From Methylobacterium durans (GTDB lineage: Bacteria; Pseudomonadota; Alphaproteobacteria; Rhizobiales; Beijerinckiaceae): 64,000 nucleotides of DNA. The notes beneath the pieces were generated by a model. The model did no database searches and was not told where the DNA came from. It worked only from the letters and a program-made list of their open reading frames with translations. The position numbers and the translations under genes were made by a program. The DNA lies in NCBI RefSeq assembly GCF_003173715.1, contig NZ_CP029550.1, positions 6,650,001-6,714,000 on the forward strand, read 5' to 3'. Shown one piece after another: positions 24,694-34,061 of this stretch. Numbering within the stretch: position 1 is the first letter of the stretch; each line of letters starts with the position of its first letter.

Positions 24694-26145
24694 ATGGAGG
24701 CCGGATTGAAACGCTCACGCCGCACGAAGATCGTCGCCACGCTCGGACCGGCCTCCGACACGCCGGAGATGATCACGAAGCTCTTCCATGCGGGTGCGGA
24801 CGTGTTCCGGCTCAACATGAGCCACCTGCCGCGCGAGAAGCTGCCCGAGAAGATCGAGGTGATCCGCGCCATCGAGCGCGAGGCCAAGCGCCCGATCGCG
24901 ATCCTCGTCGATCTGCAGGGCCCGAAGCTGCGCCTCGGCGCCTTCGCGGAGGGCAGCGCCATGATCGCGAACGGGGCGAGCTTCGTCCTCGACAGCGACC
25001 AGACGCCGGGCAACGCCGATCGCGTCTACCTGCCCCATCCCGAGATCCTCACCGCGCTGGAGCCCGGCCATTCCGTCATCATCGACGACGGCAAGCTGCG
25101 CCTGACCGTCACCGAGGTGGGCGAGGGCCGCGTCGTGACCCGCGTCGAGGTCGGCGGCCGCATCTCGAACCGCAAGGGCGTCTCGCTGCCCCACACGGTG
25201 ATCCCGGTCCCGGCCATGACCGACAAGGACCGGTTGGACCTCGAGGCCGGGCTCAATGCCGGGGCCGACTGGATCGCCGTCTCCTTCGTGCAGCGCCCCG
25301 AGGACATGGCCGAGGTGAAGGCGCTGGCCGCCGGCCGGGCGCTGGTGATGGCCAAGATCGAGAAGCCGCAGGCGCTGACCCGCCTCGACGAGATCATGGA
25401 AGTCTCCGACGGCCTCATGGTCGCTCGCGGCGACCTCGGCGTCGAGATGCCCCTGGAGCAGGTGCCGGGCGTCCAGAAGCGGATCACCCGCGGCGCGCGG
25501 CGCCTCGGCAAGCCCGTCGTCGTCGCGACGCAGATGCTCGAATCGATGATCACCGCCCCCGTGCCGACCCGCGCCGAGGTCTCGGACGTGGCGACGGCCG
25601 TCTACGAGGGCGCCGACGCGGTGATGCTCTCGGCCGAGAGCGCCTCGGGGGCCTTCCCGGTCGAGGCGATCGCCACCATGAACCGCATCGCCGAGCAGGT
25701 GGAGAAGGACGCGCTCTACTGGGACATCCTGACCGCCCAGCAGCGCTCTGCGCCCGAGGCGACAGCCTCGGACGCGATCGCGGCGGCGGCCCACCAGATG
25801 GTTGGTTCCCTCGGCCTCAACGCGATCATGGCCTGGACGCATTCGGGCTCGACGGCGCTGCGCCTCGCCCGCTCGCGCCCGAACGCCACCGTGATCGCGC
25901 TCACCCCGAAGCGCGAGACCGCGCGCCGCCTCGCCATGGCCTGGGGCACGCACCCGATCGTCACGAACGACGCGAGCGACGTCGACGACATGGCCTTCCG
26001 GGCCGCGAAGTTCGCCGTGCGCGAGCGTTTCGCGGAAGTCGGCGACCGGGTGATCGTCGTGGCGGGCGTCCCCTTCGGCACGCCGGGCGCGACGAACCTC
26101 GTGCGCATCGCCTTCGTGACCCGCGAGCACGCCGCGCGGGCCTGA
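24694..26145 (+). CDS. pyk: Pyruvate kinase
   Basis: A 483-residue pyruvate kinase converting PEP and ADP to pyruvate and ATP. Landmarks are RTKIVATLGPASDT at the N-terminus, VFRLNMSHL, ILVDLQGPKLRLG, AMTDKDRLDLEAGLNAGADWIAVSFVQRPED, the active-site loop MAKIEKPQAL, and the signature LMVARGDLGVEMPLEQVPGVQK; ATQMLESMI and SAESASGAFPVEA follow. The C-terminal domain (residues about 350-475) is complete. The start MEAGLKRSRR is the ATG at 24694. With gckA and DUF1036 this is a familiar alphaproteobacterial neighbourhood, here interrupted by the VOC and HxlR genes. Confidence 0.97.
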   Translation: MEAGLKRSRRTKIVATLGPASDTPEMITKLFHAGADVFRLNMSHLPREKLPEKIEVIRAIEREAKRPIAILVDLQGPKLRLGAFAEGSAMIANGASFVLDSDQTPGNADRVYLPHPEILTALEPGHSVIIDDGKLRLTVTEVGEGRVVTRVEVGGRISNRKGVSLPHTVIPVPAMTDKDRLDLEAGLNAGADWIAVSFVQRPEDMAEVKALAAGRALVMAKIEKPQALTRLDEIMEVSDGLMVARGDLGVEMPLEQVPGVQKRITRGARRLGKPVVVATQMLESMITAPVPTRAEVSDVATAVYEGADAVMLSAESASGAFPVEAIATMNRIAEQVEKDALYWDILTAQQRSAPEATASDAIAAAAHQMVGSLGLNAIMAWTHSGSTALRLARSRPNATVIALTPKRETARRLAMAWGTHPIVTNDASDVDDMAFRAAKFAVRERFAEVGDRVIVVAGVPFGTPGATNLVRIAFVTREHAARA

Positions 26146-26149
26146 GCGC

Positions 26150-27160
26150 TCAGGGAGCGGCCGCCGGCACCGGCTGCCGCTCCGCGATCCGCCCGGCGAT
26201 CCGGCCGACCTCCCGCGCGAGGGCGTCGGCGGCGACGTAGTGGACCATGTGGCCGATGCCCGGCAGGACCACGAGCTCGGCGCCGGGGATCCGCTCCGCG
26301 AGGGGCCGGGCCTGGAGGTTCGTCCGCACGACCGGGTCCGACTCGCCCGCCACGATCACGGTCGGCGTCCGGATCGCGCCGTAGCGCGGGCCCTGCTCCG
26401 CCAACGCCGCGGGCAGGCCGATCAGGTCCTGGACGTTGGAGAGCAGGGTGCCTGGGCGCAGGACGAGGGCGGCTCGCGCCCGCGTCAGGTAATCCGCGCT
26501 CACCGGCTGCGGCGCGAATACCGCCCTGGCCGCGCCCTCCAGGTAGGTCATCGCGACGGGCGGCCCGAGAGTCCGGCTGAGGAGCCATGCGACGGGCGGC
26601 CGCGCGGCGAGCCGCCAGTACCAGGGCGGGTCCGGGCGCTGCGGGAACGGCAGGGCCACCGGCGAGACCAGGACGAGGCCCGCCACCCGCTCCGGATGCT
26701 CCAGCGCGAGATTCGCCGCGAGGGCGCCGGACCAGGAATGCCCGAGCACGATGGCGGGGCCGACGCCCATCCGCTCCAGCGCCTCGGCGATGGCGGCCGC
26801 CTGCGCCGCGGGCGTCGCGGCGTCGAGGCGGTCGCTCCAGCCAAAGCCCGGCCGGTCGAAGGCGATCACGCGAAAACCCTGCGCCGCGAGAAGGCGGCCG
26901 ACGCCCTCCATCGGCTCCGCCGCGTTCGCCGAGGCGCCGTGGAGCAGGATCACGGTGGCGCGCGCCCCCTCGTGCGGACCGGCCTCGATCGCGGCGAGGC
27001 GCCCGCCCCGCACCGGGACGAACGGCCCGGCGGGCGGAAATTGCGCCTCGGCACGGAGCGTGATGAGCAGGCTGGCGACGGCGCCGAGGCCGAGCGCGCC
27101 GCCGATCAGGGCCGCGGCGAGGCCGAGGAGGACGGCCAGCGCCTGCGGCGCGAAGCCCAT
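26150..27160 (-). CDS. Alpha/beta hydrolase, membrane-anchored
   Basis: A 336-residue alpha/beta hydrolase. An N-terminal hydrophobic helix (ALAVLLGLAAALIGGALGLGAVASLLITL) anchors or exports it. The catalytic domain has the oxyanion segment VILLHGASANA, DRPGFGWSDR, the nucleophile elbow GHSWSG (Ser at about residue 143), an acid Asp in VAGESDPVV and the late His of GIGHMVHY. The start overlaps the stop of the TPR gene (27160), implying translational coupling. Substrate unknown; typical of epoxide-hydrolase/lipase-like esterases. It converges with pyk 4 bp from its stop. Confidence 0.9.
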   Translation of the reverse strand: MGFAPQALAVLLGLAAALIGGALGLGAVASLLITLRAEAQFPPAGPFVPVRGGRLAAIEAGPHEGARATVILLHGASANAAEPMEGVGRLLAAQGFRVIAFDRPGFGWSDRLDAATPAAQAAAIAEALERMGVGPAIVLGHSWSGALAANLALEHPERVAGLVLVSPVALPFPQRPDPPWYWRLAARPPVAWLLSRTLGPPVAMTYLEGAARAVFAPQPVSADYLTRARAALVLRPGTLLSNVQDLIGLPAALAEQGPRYGAIRTPTVIVAGESDPVVRTNLQARPLAERIPGAELVVLPGIGHMVHYVAADALAREVGRIAGRIAERQPVPAAAP

Positions 27161-27822
27161 CAGAGGTCGCGGCCGTCGACCTCGGGGGCGAGCCGCTCGA
27201 TCGAGCTCTGGACCTTGTCCATGCGCGGGTAGAGGGCGGCGGCGCGGCGGAAGGCGCTGAGCGCCCGCACCTTGTCGTCCAGCGAGAGATAGACCCGGCC
27301 GAGCGTCGCCCAGGCCTCGTAGTGGCGCGGCTCCAGCACGAGGGCGCGCTGCAGGTCGGCGATCGCCGCGGCCTTGTCGGAGAGGTGCCAGAACACGCTG
27401 GCCCGCCGGCTCCAGCCCTCGGACCAGCCGGGTTCGAGCGTCAGCACCCGGTCCATCAGCTCGACGGCGAGGGGGAAGTCCCGGGACGCCATCGCCTGTC
27501 CGGCGCGCTCGGTGAGGAGGTCGGCGGTGGCGCTGCCCGACCGGTCGAGGCGCCGCTCGATCAGCTTGGAGATGCCCTTCGCCTCGGCATCGTCCTCGGT
27601 CTCGCGCAGGCGCGCGAACAGCTCTTCGAGGCTGGCAGGCGGCTTGGGCCTGGCCGCCTCGGGCCTGGCCGTGTCGGGCTTGGCGGTGTCAGGCTTGGCC
27701 CGATCCTCGGCCTGCGGCTCGCGCGAGAGCGTGCCGGGCGGCGCCGCGGCGGCGGGCAACAGGGCGGAGCCCAACAGCACAGCCAGGGCGGCCGCCGGAG
27801 ATCGGGGAAGGAGGCGCAGCAT
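27160..27822 (-). CDS. TPR-repeat secreted protein
   Basis: A 220-residue protein. The signal peptide MLRLLPRSPAAALAVLLGSALLPAAAA is followed by a repetitive acidic/Lys/Pro linker (AKPDTAKPDTARPEAARPKP) and a C-terminal TPR solenoid. TPR motifs visible are ASRDFPLAVELMDRVLTLEPGWSEGWSRRASVFWHL, DKAAAIADLQRALVLEPRHYEAWATLGRVYLSL and DKVRALSAFRRAAALYPRM. It is likely a periplasmic protein-interaction scaffold. The stop overlaps the start of the alpha/beta hydrolase, so the two probably form a bicistronic unit. Confidence 0.9.
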   Translation of the reverse strand: MLRLLPRSPAAALAVLLGSALLPAAAAPPGTLSREPQAEDRAKPDTAKPDTARPEAARPKPPASLEELFARLRETEDDAEAKGISKLIERRLDRSGSATADLLTERAGQAMASRDFPLAVELMDRVLTLEPGWSEGWSRRASVFWHLSDKAAAIADLQRALVLEPRHYEAWATLGRVYLSLDDKVRALSAFRRAAALYPRMDKVQSSIERLAPEVDGRDL

Positions 27823-27921
27823 CCGGAGAGCTTGTGCGCCCCCGGCGCGCGCGTCAACGCGCTCGCTTGCCGCGCAGGATCGCGGCGCCCGCGGACCGTG
27901 AAGCCCGCGGGCCGGATCGCC

Positions 27922-28047
27922 TCAGCCCTGGCGGGCCTTGAAGCGCTTCTGGGTCTTGTTGATCACGTAGACGCGGCCCTTGCGGCGCACGAGCTGGTTG
28001 TCACGGTGCCGGCCGCGGAGCGACTTCAGCGAGTTGCGAATCTTCAT
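27922..28047 (-). CDS. rpmJ: Ribosomal protein bL36, zinc-free type
   Basis: 41 residues, [20 protein letters not shown]...[17 protein letters not shown], translated from the complement. It is the 41-residue version of L36 that lacks the Cys/His zinc ligands (no Cys present), usual in Alphaproteobacteria. Part of the large ribosomal subunit. It lies alone between the TPR gene and the type I secretion genes, as rpmJ commonly does in this class. Confidence 0.95.
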   Translation of the reverse strand: MKIRNSLKSLRGRHRDNQLVRRKGRVYVINKTQKRFKARQG

Positions 28048-28235
28048 CGGTCTTCTCTCGGCGCGGAGGGTCCCGGCCGCCTATCGGTTCAAGTCTCGGG
28101 AACGGGAGCGCCTCGCGGCATCCCCGGCGATGGCAGCGGACGCATCGCGGAAAGGCGGCTCCCTTATCAGGATTCGCCCCGCGGAGGCAAGCCGCCGCGG
28201 AGCGGGACGGAGCGTCCGCCCCGCTCTCGGCTCGG

Positions 28236-29585
28236 CTATCGTTCTTTCCAGGCTTTGGCGATCTGGTCGGTGAGGGGCTTGGTGAGGTAGCTGAGCACGG
28301 AGCGCTCGCCGAGTTGCATGAAGCTCTCCACCGGCATGCCCGGCACCAGCTTCGAGCCCCCCAGCCGCGCCGTCTGCTCCTCCGGCACCTGGATCCGCGC
28401 CACGTAGTAGCTCATCCCCGTCTTCGGATCGCTCGTCACGTCCGCCGAGACCCGGCTCACCACCCCGTCGATCTCCGGCGTCACCCGCTGGTTGAAGGCC
28501 GGGAAGCGCAGCACCGCCGCCTGGCCCACCCGCACGTTGTCGATGTCCTGCGGCTGGATCTTCACCTCCACCGCCAGCTGGTCGGCCGACGGCACGATCA
28601 GCATCGCCGGCTCGCTCGGCACCACCAGACCCCCGATCGTGTGCACGGCCAGCTGGTGCACCGTCCCGTCCTGGGGCGCGCGCAGGTCGATGCGCTTCAA
28701 CTGGTCCTCGGCCGCCACCCGCTTCTCCACGAGTTCCGACCAGCGACCCCGGATCTCAGCGAGCTCCTTGCCCACCTCCGTGCGCATGTCCCCGTCCACC
28801 TGCAGGATCTGCAGCTCCGTCTCGGTGATCTTGCCCCGCGCCGAGGCCGTCGAGGCGATCAGCTGGCCCCGCTCCCCCTCCAGCCGCGCCGCGTCCCGCT
28901 CCAGCGCGGTCACCCGCGAGAACGGCACCAGGTTCTTGGCAAACAGCTCGCGCACCCCTTTCAGCTCCGAGCCGATCAGCCGGATCTCCCGGTCCTTGGC
29001 CGCCGCCTGCTCGGTCAGCCCCGTGATCTCCTGGCCGAGCTGCGCCACCCGCTCGCGCAGCTGCGCCTTCTGGCCCTCCCGCGCGGCCACGCGGGCCGCA
29101 AACAGCCGCCCCTCGCCCTCGAGCAGGTGCGCCACCGCCGGGTCGGAGGAGCGCGCCAGCAGCTCGGGCCCGAACGTCACGCGGCCCGCCCCGTCCCGCT
29201 CCGCCTCGTCGCGGGCGCGGCGCGCGGACAATTCGTCGAGGGCTTTGAGCACGATGTCGAGGTTGGCCCGGGTCTGGGTCTCGTCGAGCCGGATCAGCAC
29301 GTCGCCGGCCTTGACCCGCTGGCCCTCGCGCACCCGCAGCTCGCCGACCACCCCGCCGGTCGGGTGCTGCACCTTCTTGACGTCCGACTCCACCACGAGC
29401 TGGCCCGGCGCGATCACCGCCCCCGAGATCTGGGTGAAGGTCGCCCAGCCGCCGACCCCGACGATCAGGGCCGCCGACAGGCCGATGGCCAGGGCCAGGT
29501 GGCGCCGGATCGAGCCGAGCGCGCGCGGGCGCGGCGGGCCGATCAGGCCGGGGGCGGCCAGGCCCGGGCTCATGCTCACCGACAT
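28236..29585 (-). CDS. HlyD-family type I secretion adaptor (PrsE/PrtE-like)
   Basis: A 449-residue membrane fusion protein bridging the inner-membrane ABC exporter to a TolC channel. A single N-terminal membrane helix (LALAIGLSAALIVGVGGWATF) precedes the lipoyl half-motif (APGQLVVESDVKKVQHPTGGVVGELRVREGQRVKAGDVLIRLD). A long coiled-coil hairpin follows (about residues 120-300, Leu/Glu/Arg-rich), then the second lipoyl half and the beta-barrel ending SDPKTGMSYYVARIQVPEEQ and PGMPVESFMQLGERSVLSYLTKPL, typical of the PrtE/PrsE subclass. Two Met in the first five residues are both possible starts; GGGGGA lies before the first. Encoded after the exporter ATPase. Confidence 0.93.
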   Translation of the reverse strand: MSVSMSPGLAAPGLIGPPRPRALGSIRRHLALAIGLSAALIVGVGGWATFTQISGAVIAPGQLVVESDVKKVQHPTGGVVGELRVREGQRVKAGDVLIRLDETQTRANLDIVLKALDELSARRARDEAERDGAGRVTFGPELLARSSDPAVAHLLEGEGRLFAARVAAREGQKAQLRERVAQLGQEITGLTEQAAAKDREIRLIGSELKGVRELFAKNLVPFSRVTALERDAARLEGERGQLIASTASARGKITETELQILQVDGDMRTEVGKELAEIRGRWSELVEKRVAAEDQLKRIDLRAPQDGTVHQLAVHTIGGLVVPSEPAMLIVPSADQLAVEVKIQPQDIDNVRVGQAAVLRFPAFNQRVTPEIDGVVSRVSADVTSDPKTGMSYYVARIQVPEEQTARLGGSKLVPGMPVESFMQLGERSVLSYLTKPLTDQIAKAWKER

Positions 29586-29614
29586 CTCACGATCCCCCGC
29601 ATCTCAGCCCCACC

Positions 29615-29698
29615 CATCACGCGCTCGCCCAGCATCCGGCGCTCGCCCAGCATCACGCGCTCGCCCAGCATCACGCGCTCGCCCAGCATCACGCGCTC
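29615..29698. repeat. 18-bp tandem repeat between T1SS genes
   Basis: Unit CATCACGCGCTCGCCCAG repeated head to tail: 29615-29632, 29633-29650 (one variant: CATCCGGCG...), 29651-29668, 29669-29686 and a partial copy 29687-29698. The partial copy contains the stop codon of the ABC exporter gene. Each unit reads, on the coding strand, with a TGATG. Near-identical copies indicate recent expansion or active slippage. Confidence 0.9.
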
Positions 29699-31617
29699 TC
29701 CTGCAGGCCGGCCGGCGGCTGGGCCGGACCGCCCATCGGGCCGCCGCCGGGACCGCCCTGGCCGCTTCCCAGGCCGCTTGCCAGGCCGCTTGCCTGACCG
29801 CTGGCCTGACTACCGCCGGGACCGCTTCCAAACCCCATCGCCCGCGGCATCGGCGCCTGTGGCTCGGCCGCCACCGGGGCCGGTGCCGGGCGCAGCACCC
29901 GCTTGAACACCTCGTCCTTGGGCCCGAACGCCTGGGCGCGCCCGTCCGCCATCATCAGAACGAGATCCACCGCGGCGAGCGCGCTCGGGCGGTGGGCCAC
30001 CACCACGCAGATGCCGCCGCGCTGGCGCACCCCCAGGATGGCTTGCGTCAGCGCGTTCTCGCCCTCGTTGTCGAGGTTGGCGTTGGGCTCGTCCAGGATC
30101 ACCAGGAACGGCTCGCGGTAGAGCGCGCGCGCCAGCCCGACCCGCTGGCGCTGGCCGGCCGAGAGCCCGGCCCCGCCCTCGCCGATGCGGGTGTCGTAGC
30201 CCTCGGAGAGCCGCAGGATCAGCTCGTGCACGCCCGCTGCCCGGGCGGCCGCGATCACGTGCTCGGGGTCGGGGCTGACCTCGAAGCGGCTGATGTTCTC
30301 CGCGATCGTGCCGGCAAACAGCTCGACCTCCTGGGGCAGGAAGCCGATATGCGGCCCGAGATCGGCGCTCGACCATTGGTCGAGGGCGGCGCCATCCAGC
30401 CGGACCTTGCCGCGCACCGGCGGCCAGACGCCGACGAGGGCGCGCACCAGCGAGGACTTGCCCGACGCCGACGGCCCGATCACCCCGAGCCCCTGGCCGG
30501 CCTGGAGGGCGAAGGAGAGGTCCTGCACCACGAGGCGGGGCGCGCCGGGAGGGGCGACGCTCACCCCCTCGACCGCCAGCGAGCGGGTGGGCGCGGGCAG
30601 GGCGTGGGGCTGGCTGACGGCGGGGATGCGGGCGAGCAGCTCGGAGAGCCGGCCCCAGGCCTGGCGGGCCTGCACGAAGCCCTTCCAGTTGGCGATCGCC
30701 AGCTCGGCCGGGGCGAGCGCGCGCGAGACCAGGATCGAGCTCGCGATGATGATGCCGGCGGTGGCCATGTTGTTGATCACCAGCCAGGCGCCGAGCGCCA
30801 GCACGCCCGATTGCAGGGCCATGCGGAAGACCTTGGAGCCGGCCCCGAAGCCGCCGGCCACGTCCGAGACGCGCTGCTGGGCCTCCATGTAGTCGCGGTT
30901 GGCGCTAGCCCAGCGGGCCCCGACCCGGCCCTGCATGCCCAGCGCGGCCAGCACCTCGGCGTTGCGCCGGCCGGCCTCGGCCAGGCCGTTGCGGCGAAGC
31001 CCATGGCCGGTGGCGGCCTGGGCGGGGGTGCGGGTGGAGCGGTCGGTGACGTAGGTGACGAGGGCCAGCACCAGGGCGCCGACGATGGCGGCGACGCCGA
31101 TCAGGGGATGGAACAGGAAGCAGATGACGAGGTAGATCGGCATCCAGGGCAGGTCGAAGAAGGCGCCGGGCCCGGCGCCCGAGAGGAAGCCGCGCAGGGC
31201 ATCGAGGTCGCGCAGCGGCAGGAGGCCGTCGCCGGGGGTGGCGCCCTTCAGCGGCGCGCGCACGACGAGGTCGAAGACGCGGGCGGAGAGCGCCTCGTCG
31301 AGCGCCGCGCCGACCCGGGCCAGGATGCGCGAGCGGATCATCTCGAGGAGGCCCTGGAAGGCGTAGAGGACCAGCGCCAGGGCCATCAGGCCGACCAGCG
31401 TCGGCACCGAGCGGCTCGGGATGACGCGGTCGTAGACCTCCAGCATGAAGAACGAGCCGGTCAGGTAGAGCACGTTGACCAGCCCGCTCATCACACCGAC
31501 GCCGATGAACGCCGAACGGCACCGGCTCAACGCCGAGACGATTTCGGTGGAGTCACGCCCCCTCAACAAAATCCCGCTCCATCTCTCGCTCCCGCGCGCT
31601 TGTAGCCAGGTCGGCAC
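29689..31617 (-). CDS. Type I secretion ABC transporter (PrsD/PrtD-like)
   Basis: A 642-residue exporter. The transmembrane part (about residues 40-330) begins RSAFIGVGVMSGLVNVLYLTGSFFMLEVYDRVIPSRSVPTL, characteristic of the PrtD/PrsD family without C39 peptidase domain. The ATPase domain has Walker A GPSASGKSS, ABC signature LSAGQRQRVGLARAL, Walker B LVILDEPNANLD and the switch His of VVAHRPSAL. A Gly/Ser/Gln-rich tail of about 45 residues (GSGPGGSQASGQASG...) is unusual and may be disordered. The frame opens at GTG 31617; a shorter start nearer ALSRCRSAF is possible. With the HlyD protein it should secrete RTX or similar substrates; none is adjacent. Confidence 0.93.
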   Translation of the reverse strand: MPTWLQARGSERWSGILLRGRDSTEIVSALSRCRSAFIGVGVMSGLVNVLYLTGSFFMLEVYDRVIPSRSVPTLVGLMALALVLYAFQGLLEMIRSRILARVGAALDEALSARVFDLVVRAPLKGATPGDGLLPLRDLDALRGFLSGAGPGAFFDLPWMPIYLVICFLFHPLIGVAAIVGALVLALVTYVTDRSTRTPAQAATGHGLRRNGLAEAGRRNAEVLAALGMQGRVGARWASANRDYMEAQQRVSDVAGGFGAGSKVFRMALQSGVLALGAWLVINNMATAGIIIASSILVSRALAPAELAIANWKGFVQARQAWGRLSELLARIPAVSQPHALPAPTRSLAVEGVSVAPPGAPRLVVQDLSFALQAGQGLGVIGPSASGKSSLVRALVGVWPPVRGKVRLDGAALDQWSSADLGPHIGFLPQEVELFAGTIAENISRFEVSPDPEHVIAAARAAGVHELILRLSEGYDTRIGEGGAGLSAGQRQRVGLARALYREPFLVILDEPNANLDNEGENALTQAILGVRQRGGICVVVAHRPSALAAVDLVLMMADGRAQAFGPKDEVFKRVLRPAPAPVAAEPQAPMPRAMGFGSGPGGSQASGQASGLASGLGSGQGGPGGGPMGGPAQPPAGLQESA

Positions 31618-31895
31618 GACCGGTCATGTGGGAAAACGAGAGCGTAGTTGCAGGGCAATCGTGGCGGATTTGAGCGGACGGCCTTTTTCTTCGCGCCCGG
31701 CACTACGGCCAAGCATTCGCGAGCGCCAATATTGTCGGGCGGCCGAGCTTGTTCATCGTGAGCCCGGCCGGATCAGGCGGCCTTCCTGGGACGGCGCGGC
31801 GGCAGCGGTCCCGGATTGTGCCCGGATCGTGCCTGGACCTGCCCGGATCGTGGGAGGGCGGGCACTTGAGGCCGCCCTCCCCGTCGAGGTCGCGC

Positions 31896-33071
31896 TCAGG
31901 GCTTGGGCGCGGGGGGCTGCGGCGCGGGTGCGGCCGGAGCCGGCGCGGGCGTCGCGGGAGCGGGCGTCGCCGGAACGGCCGTGGGCGCCGCCCCGCCGCC
32001 GTCCGGCGCGGCCGGTGCGGGCCCGGTCGCGGCGATCTCCGTGGACTTGGTCAGGGAGGGATAGGCCTCGACCACGTGGGCGCCGTTGAGGGGCTTGTTC
32101 ACGCCGTTGTGGCAGGTGGTGCAGTTGATCTTCGGCACGTCCCCGAGCGCGCCCAGGCGGTTCCTCGGGAAGGTCGATTGCAGCGGCTCCATGTAGTCGC
32201 CGTTGAGGTCGCGCACCATCCGGATCCCGTGCCAGGCCGAGACGCGCTGCGGCGTGCTCTCGCCCCAGTTCGAGATGGCGCGGGTGTTGTGGCAGTAGGT
32301 GCAATTGACCCCGAGACCCTGCGACATGTGCATCATCAGGCCGTAGGTCTTCTCCGCGTCCTGGATCGGCTTGCCCTTGCCCTCCGGCAGCGCCGTCGTC
32401 GCGTTCACCCGGATGACGTTGTTGTCGATCGCCTTCTGGCCGAGGAACTCGGTCAGGGTGTCGTAGGGCAGCGAGGACAGGCCGACCGATTCCTTGGCGA
32501 GGTTCTGGCCGTTGTTGCGCGGGATGAACCCTGAGCGGGCCTGCGGCCCCGGATCGGTGAACCAGATGTTGGCCGGGACCGGCTGGCCGCGGTGGCAGGT
32601 GTAGCAGGTCACGCCCGCCTCGTGGACGTGCTTCTCCTTCCAGGTCGCGTTGATGTGCTGCGTCATCTGCAGCATCCGCCGGGCGACGCGCTTCTGGTAG
32701 AGGCTGTCGTCGGCCATGTTCTCGGTGTTGTGGCAGTAGGTGCATCCCTGCTCGGGCGAGACCCACTCCGTCATCGAGACCATCAGGCGGTTGAACTCGT
32801 TCGTGGTCAGGTTCTGCAGGACCTTGACGTTCTCGTAGGTCTTGCCCGCGAGGTCGTCGCCGGGCTCGGCCGGTGCGGCGGGCTCGGGGGCTTGGTTGGC
32901 GGCCTTGACCTCGCGGGCGTCGGCCCGCGTCTCGACCTGGGCCATCGCGGTGCCGCGATAGCCGTTCTGGCTCGTGACGAGCGGCGGCCGGTCCCAGCCC
33001 GCCGTGCCGAACATCGCGAGGGTGAGGAACAGCGCGACGACTGCGCCCGCGACGGAGAGAAGGGTCTTCAT
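31896..33071 (-). CDS. pufC: Photosynthetic reaction centre tetraheme cytochrome subunit
   Basis: A 391-residue periplasmic cytochrome bound to the reaction centre; it re-reduces the photo-oxidised special pair. The N-terminal hydrophobic segment ([23 protein letters not shown]) serves as membrane anchor. Four haem motifs are visible: CTYCH, CYTCH, CTYCH and CTTCH, each with a suitably placed Met or His partner (for example [19 protein letters not shown]). The C-terminal 45 residues are a Pro/Ala-rich tail, longer than in most PufC. The start overlaps the pufM stop by the ATGA pattern, so translation is coupled. It is the last gene of the leftward superoperon. Confidence 0.97.
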   Translation of the reverse strand: MKTLLSVAGAVVALFLTLAMFGTAGWDRPPLVTSQNGYRGTAMAQVETRADAREVKAANQAPEPAAPAEPGDDLAGKTYENVKVLQNLTTNEFNRLMVSMTEWVSPEQGCTYCHNTENMADDSLYQKRVARRMLQMTQHINATWKEKHVHEAGVTCYTCHRGQPVPANIWFTDPGPQARSGFIPRNNGQNLAKESVGLSSLPYDTLTEFLGQKAIDNNVIRVNATTALPEGKGKPIQDAEKTYGLMMHMSQGLGVNCTYCHNTRAISNWGESTPQRVSAWHGIRMVRDLNGDYMEPLQSTFPRNRLGALGDVPKINCTTCHNGVNKPLNGAHVVEAYPSLTKSTEIAATGPAPAAPDGGGAAPTAVPATPAPATPAPAPAAPAPQPPAPKP

Positions 33072-34045
33072 TGGCCACCTCCGGCCGCGCTCAGAGGATC
33101 GACGATCGGGCCGTAGACATGGGGATAGGCCGGCGCGACGCCGTGCTTGACCGCCCACAGGTACCAATTGTCCACGACGGTGCCGGTGAGCAGGATGCCG
33201 ATGCCCCCGGTCAGCGTCGTCAGGACGGCAAACCACCAGGCCCAGCGGTGGACCGATTCCATCGTGGCGTTGAAGCCCATGGTCCAGCGCCAGAACAGGG
33301 CGGCGCGCTCGGTGGCGGTGCCGCGGTCGACGATCTGGTCGATCTCGCGCTCGGAGCCGTAGCGGCTCGTCGCCAGGATGGTCGCCCCGTGCATGGCGAA
33401 CAGCAGCGTCGACCCGTACAGGAAGACGATCGAGAGCATGTGGAATGGGTTGTAGAAGAGGTTGCCGTAGCGCAGCGAGAAGGCCGCCGTCCAATCGAGG
33501 TGCGGGAAGATGCCGAAGGGCACCGCCTCGCTCCACGAGCCCATCATCACCGGCCGGATGAAGCCGAGGACGAGGTAGAGCCAGATGGCCGAGGCGAAGG
33601 CCCAGGGCACGTGGGTGCCGAGGCCCAGCGCCCGGGCCCGCCGGTAGAGCCGCACCCACCAGAGCAGGATCGAGGCGGTGAGGAAGAAGCCGGCGATCAG
33701 CCACCAGCCGCCCTCGTTGAGCGGGGGCAGGACCTTGAGCCCGTATTGCGGGCGCGGCGGCTCCAGCGCCAGCCAGGGAAGTTGCCGCACGAACTGGACG
33801 GGATCCCAGTTCACCGAGGCCCACATGTTGAGGCCGATGATCTCGAAGGCGATGAGCCCGCAGGCGAGCGACAGGGCGCCGAGATAGCCGCCGTAGATCG
33901 GGCCGACCTGGGCGTTGCCGAACAGGCCGAACAGGTAGCTGTGGAACGGCCGGCCCCAGCGCCGGTCGACCGCGACGGGCACGCCCATCTCCGGATCGAT
34001 CGGCCTGACCTGCACCTGCGTGAAGATGTTCTGGTAATACGCCAT
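33068..34045 (-). CDS. pufM: Photosynthetic reaction centre M subunit
   Basis: A 325-residue membrane protein with five helices binding the special pair, accessory bacteriochlorophyll, pheophytins, quinone and the non-haem iron. Recognisable parts are [12 protein letters not shown] at the N-terminus, [28 protein letters not shown] with bacteriochlorophyll/iron His ligands, and [43 protein letters not shown]. Length and sequence match M subunits of type-2 reaction centres carrying a cytochrome subunit. It starts 16 bp after pufL. Confidence 0.98.
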   Translation of the reverse strand: MAYYQNIFTQVQVRPIDPEMGVPVAVDRRWGRPFHSYLFGLFGNAQVGPIYGGYLGALSLACGLIAFEIIGLNMWASVNWDPVQFVRQLPWLALEPPRPQYGLKVLPPLNEGGWWLIAGFFLTASILLWWVRLYRRARALGLGTHVPWAFASAIWLYLVLGFIRPVMMGSWSEAVPFGIFPHLDWTAAFSLRYGNLFYNPFHMLSIVFLYGSTLLFAMHGATILATSRYGSEREIDQIVDRGTATERAALFWRWTMGFNATMESVHRWAWWFAVLTTLTGGIGILLTGTVVDNWYLWAVKHGVAPAYPHVYGPIVDPLSAAGGGQ

Positions 34046-34061
34046 GGCGTCGGCTCCCCCT

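Noticed and set aside
28099..28123. EcfG promoter near rpmJ
   Set aside because: GGAAC at 28099 has no CGTT partner and does not point at a gene start.
29615..29698. Possible CRISPR array
   Set aside because: Repeats are contiguous 18-mers without spacers and no cas genes are nearby; it is a simple tandem repeat.
28492..31605. A 1037-codon open frame on the plus strand opposite the type I secretion genes
   Set aside because: It is exactly antisense to the HlyD and ABC exporter genes, is full of Arg/Ser/Ala runs and has no domain; it exists because of GC-rich codon bias.
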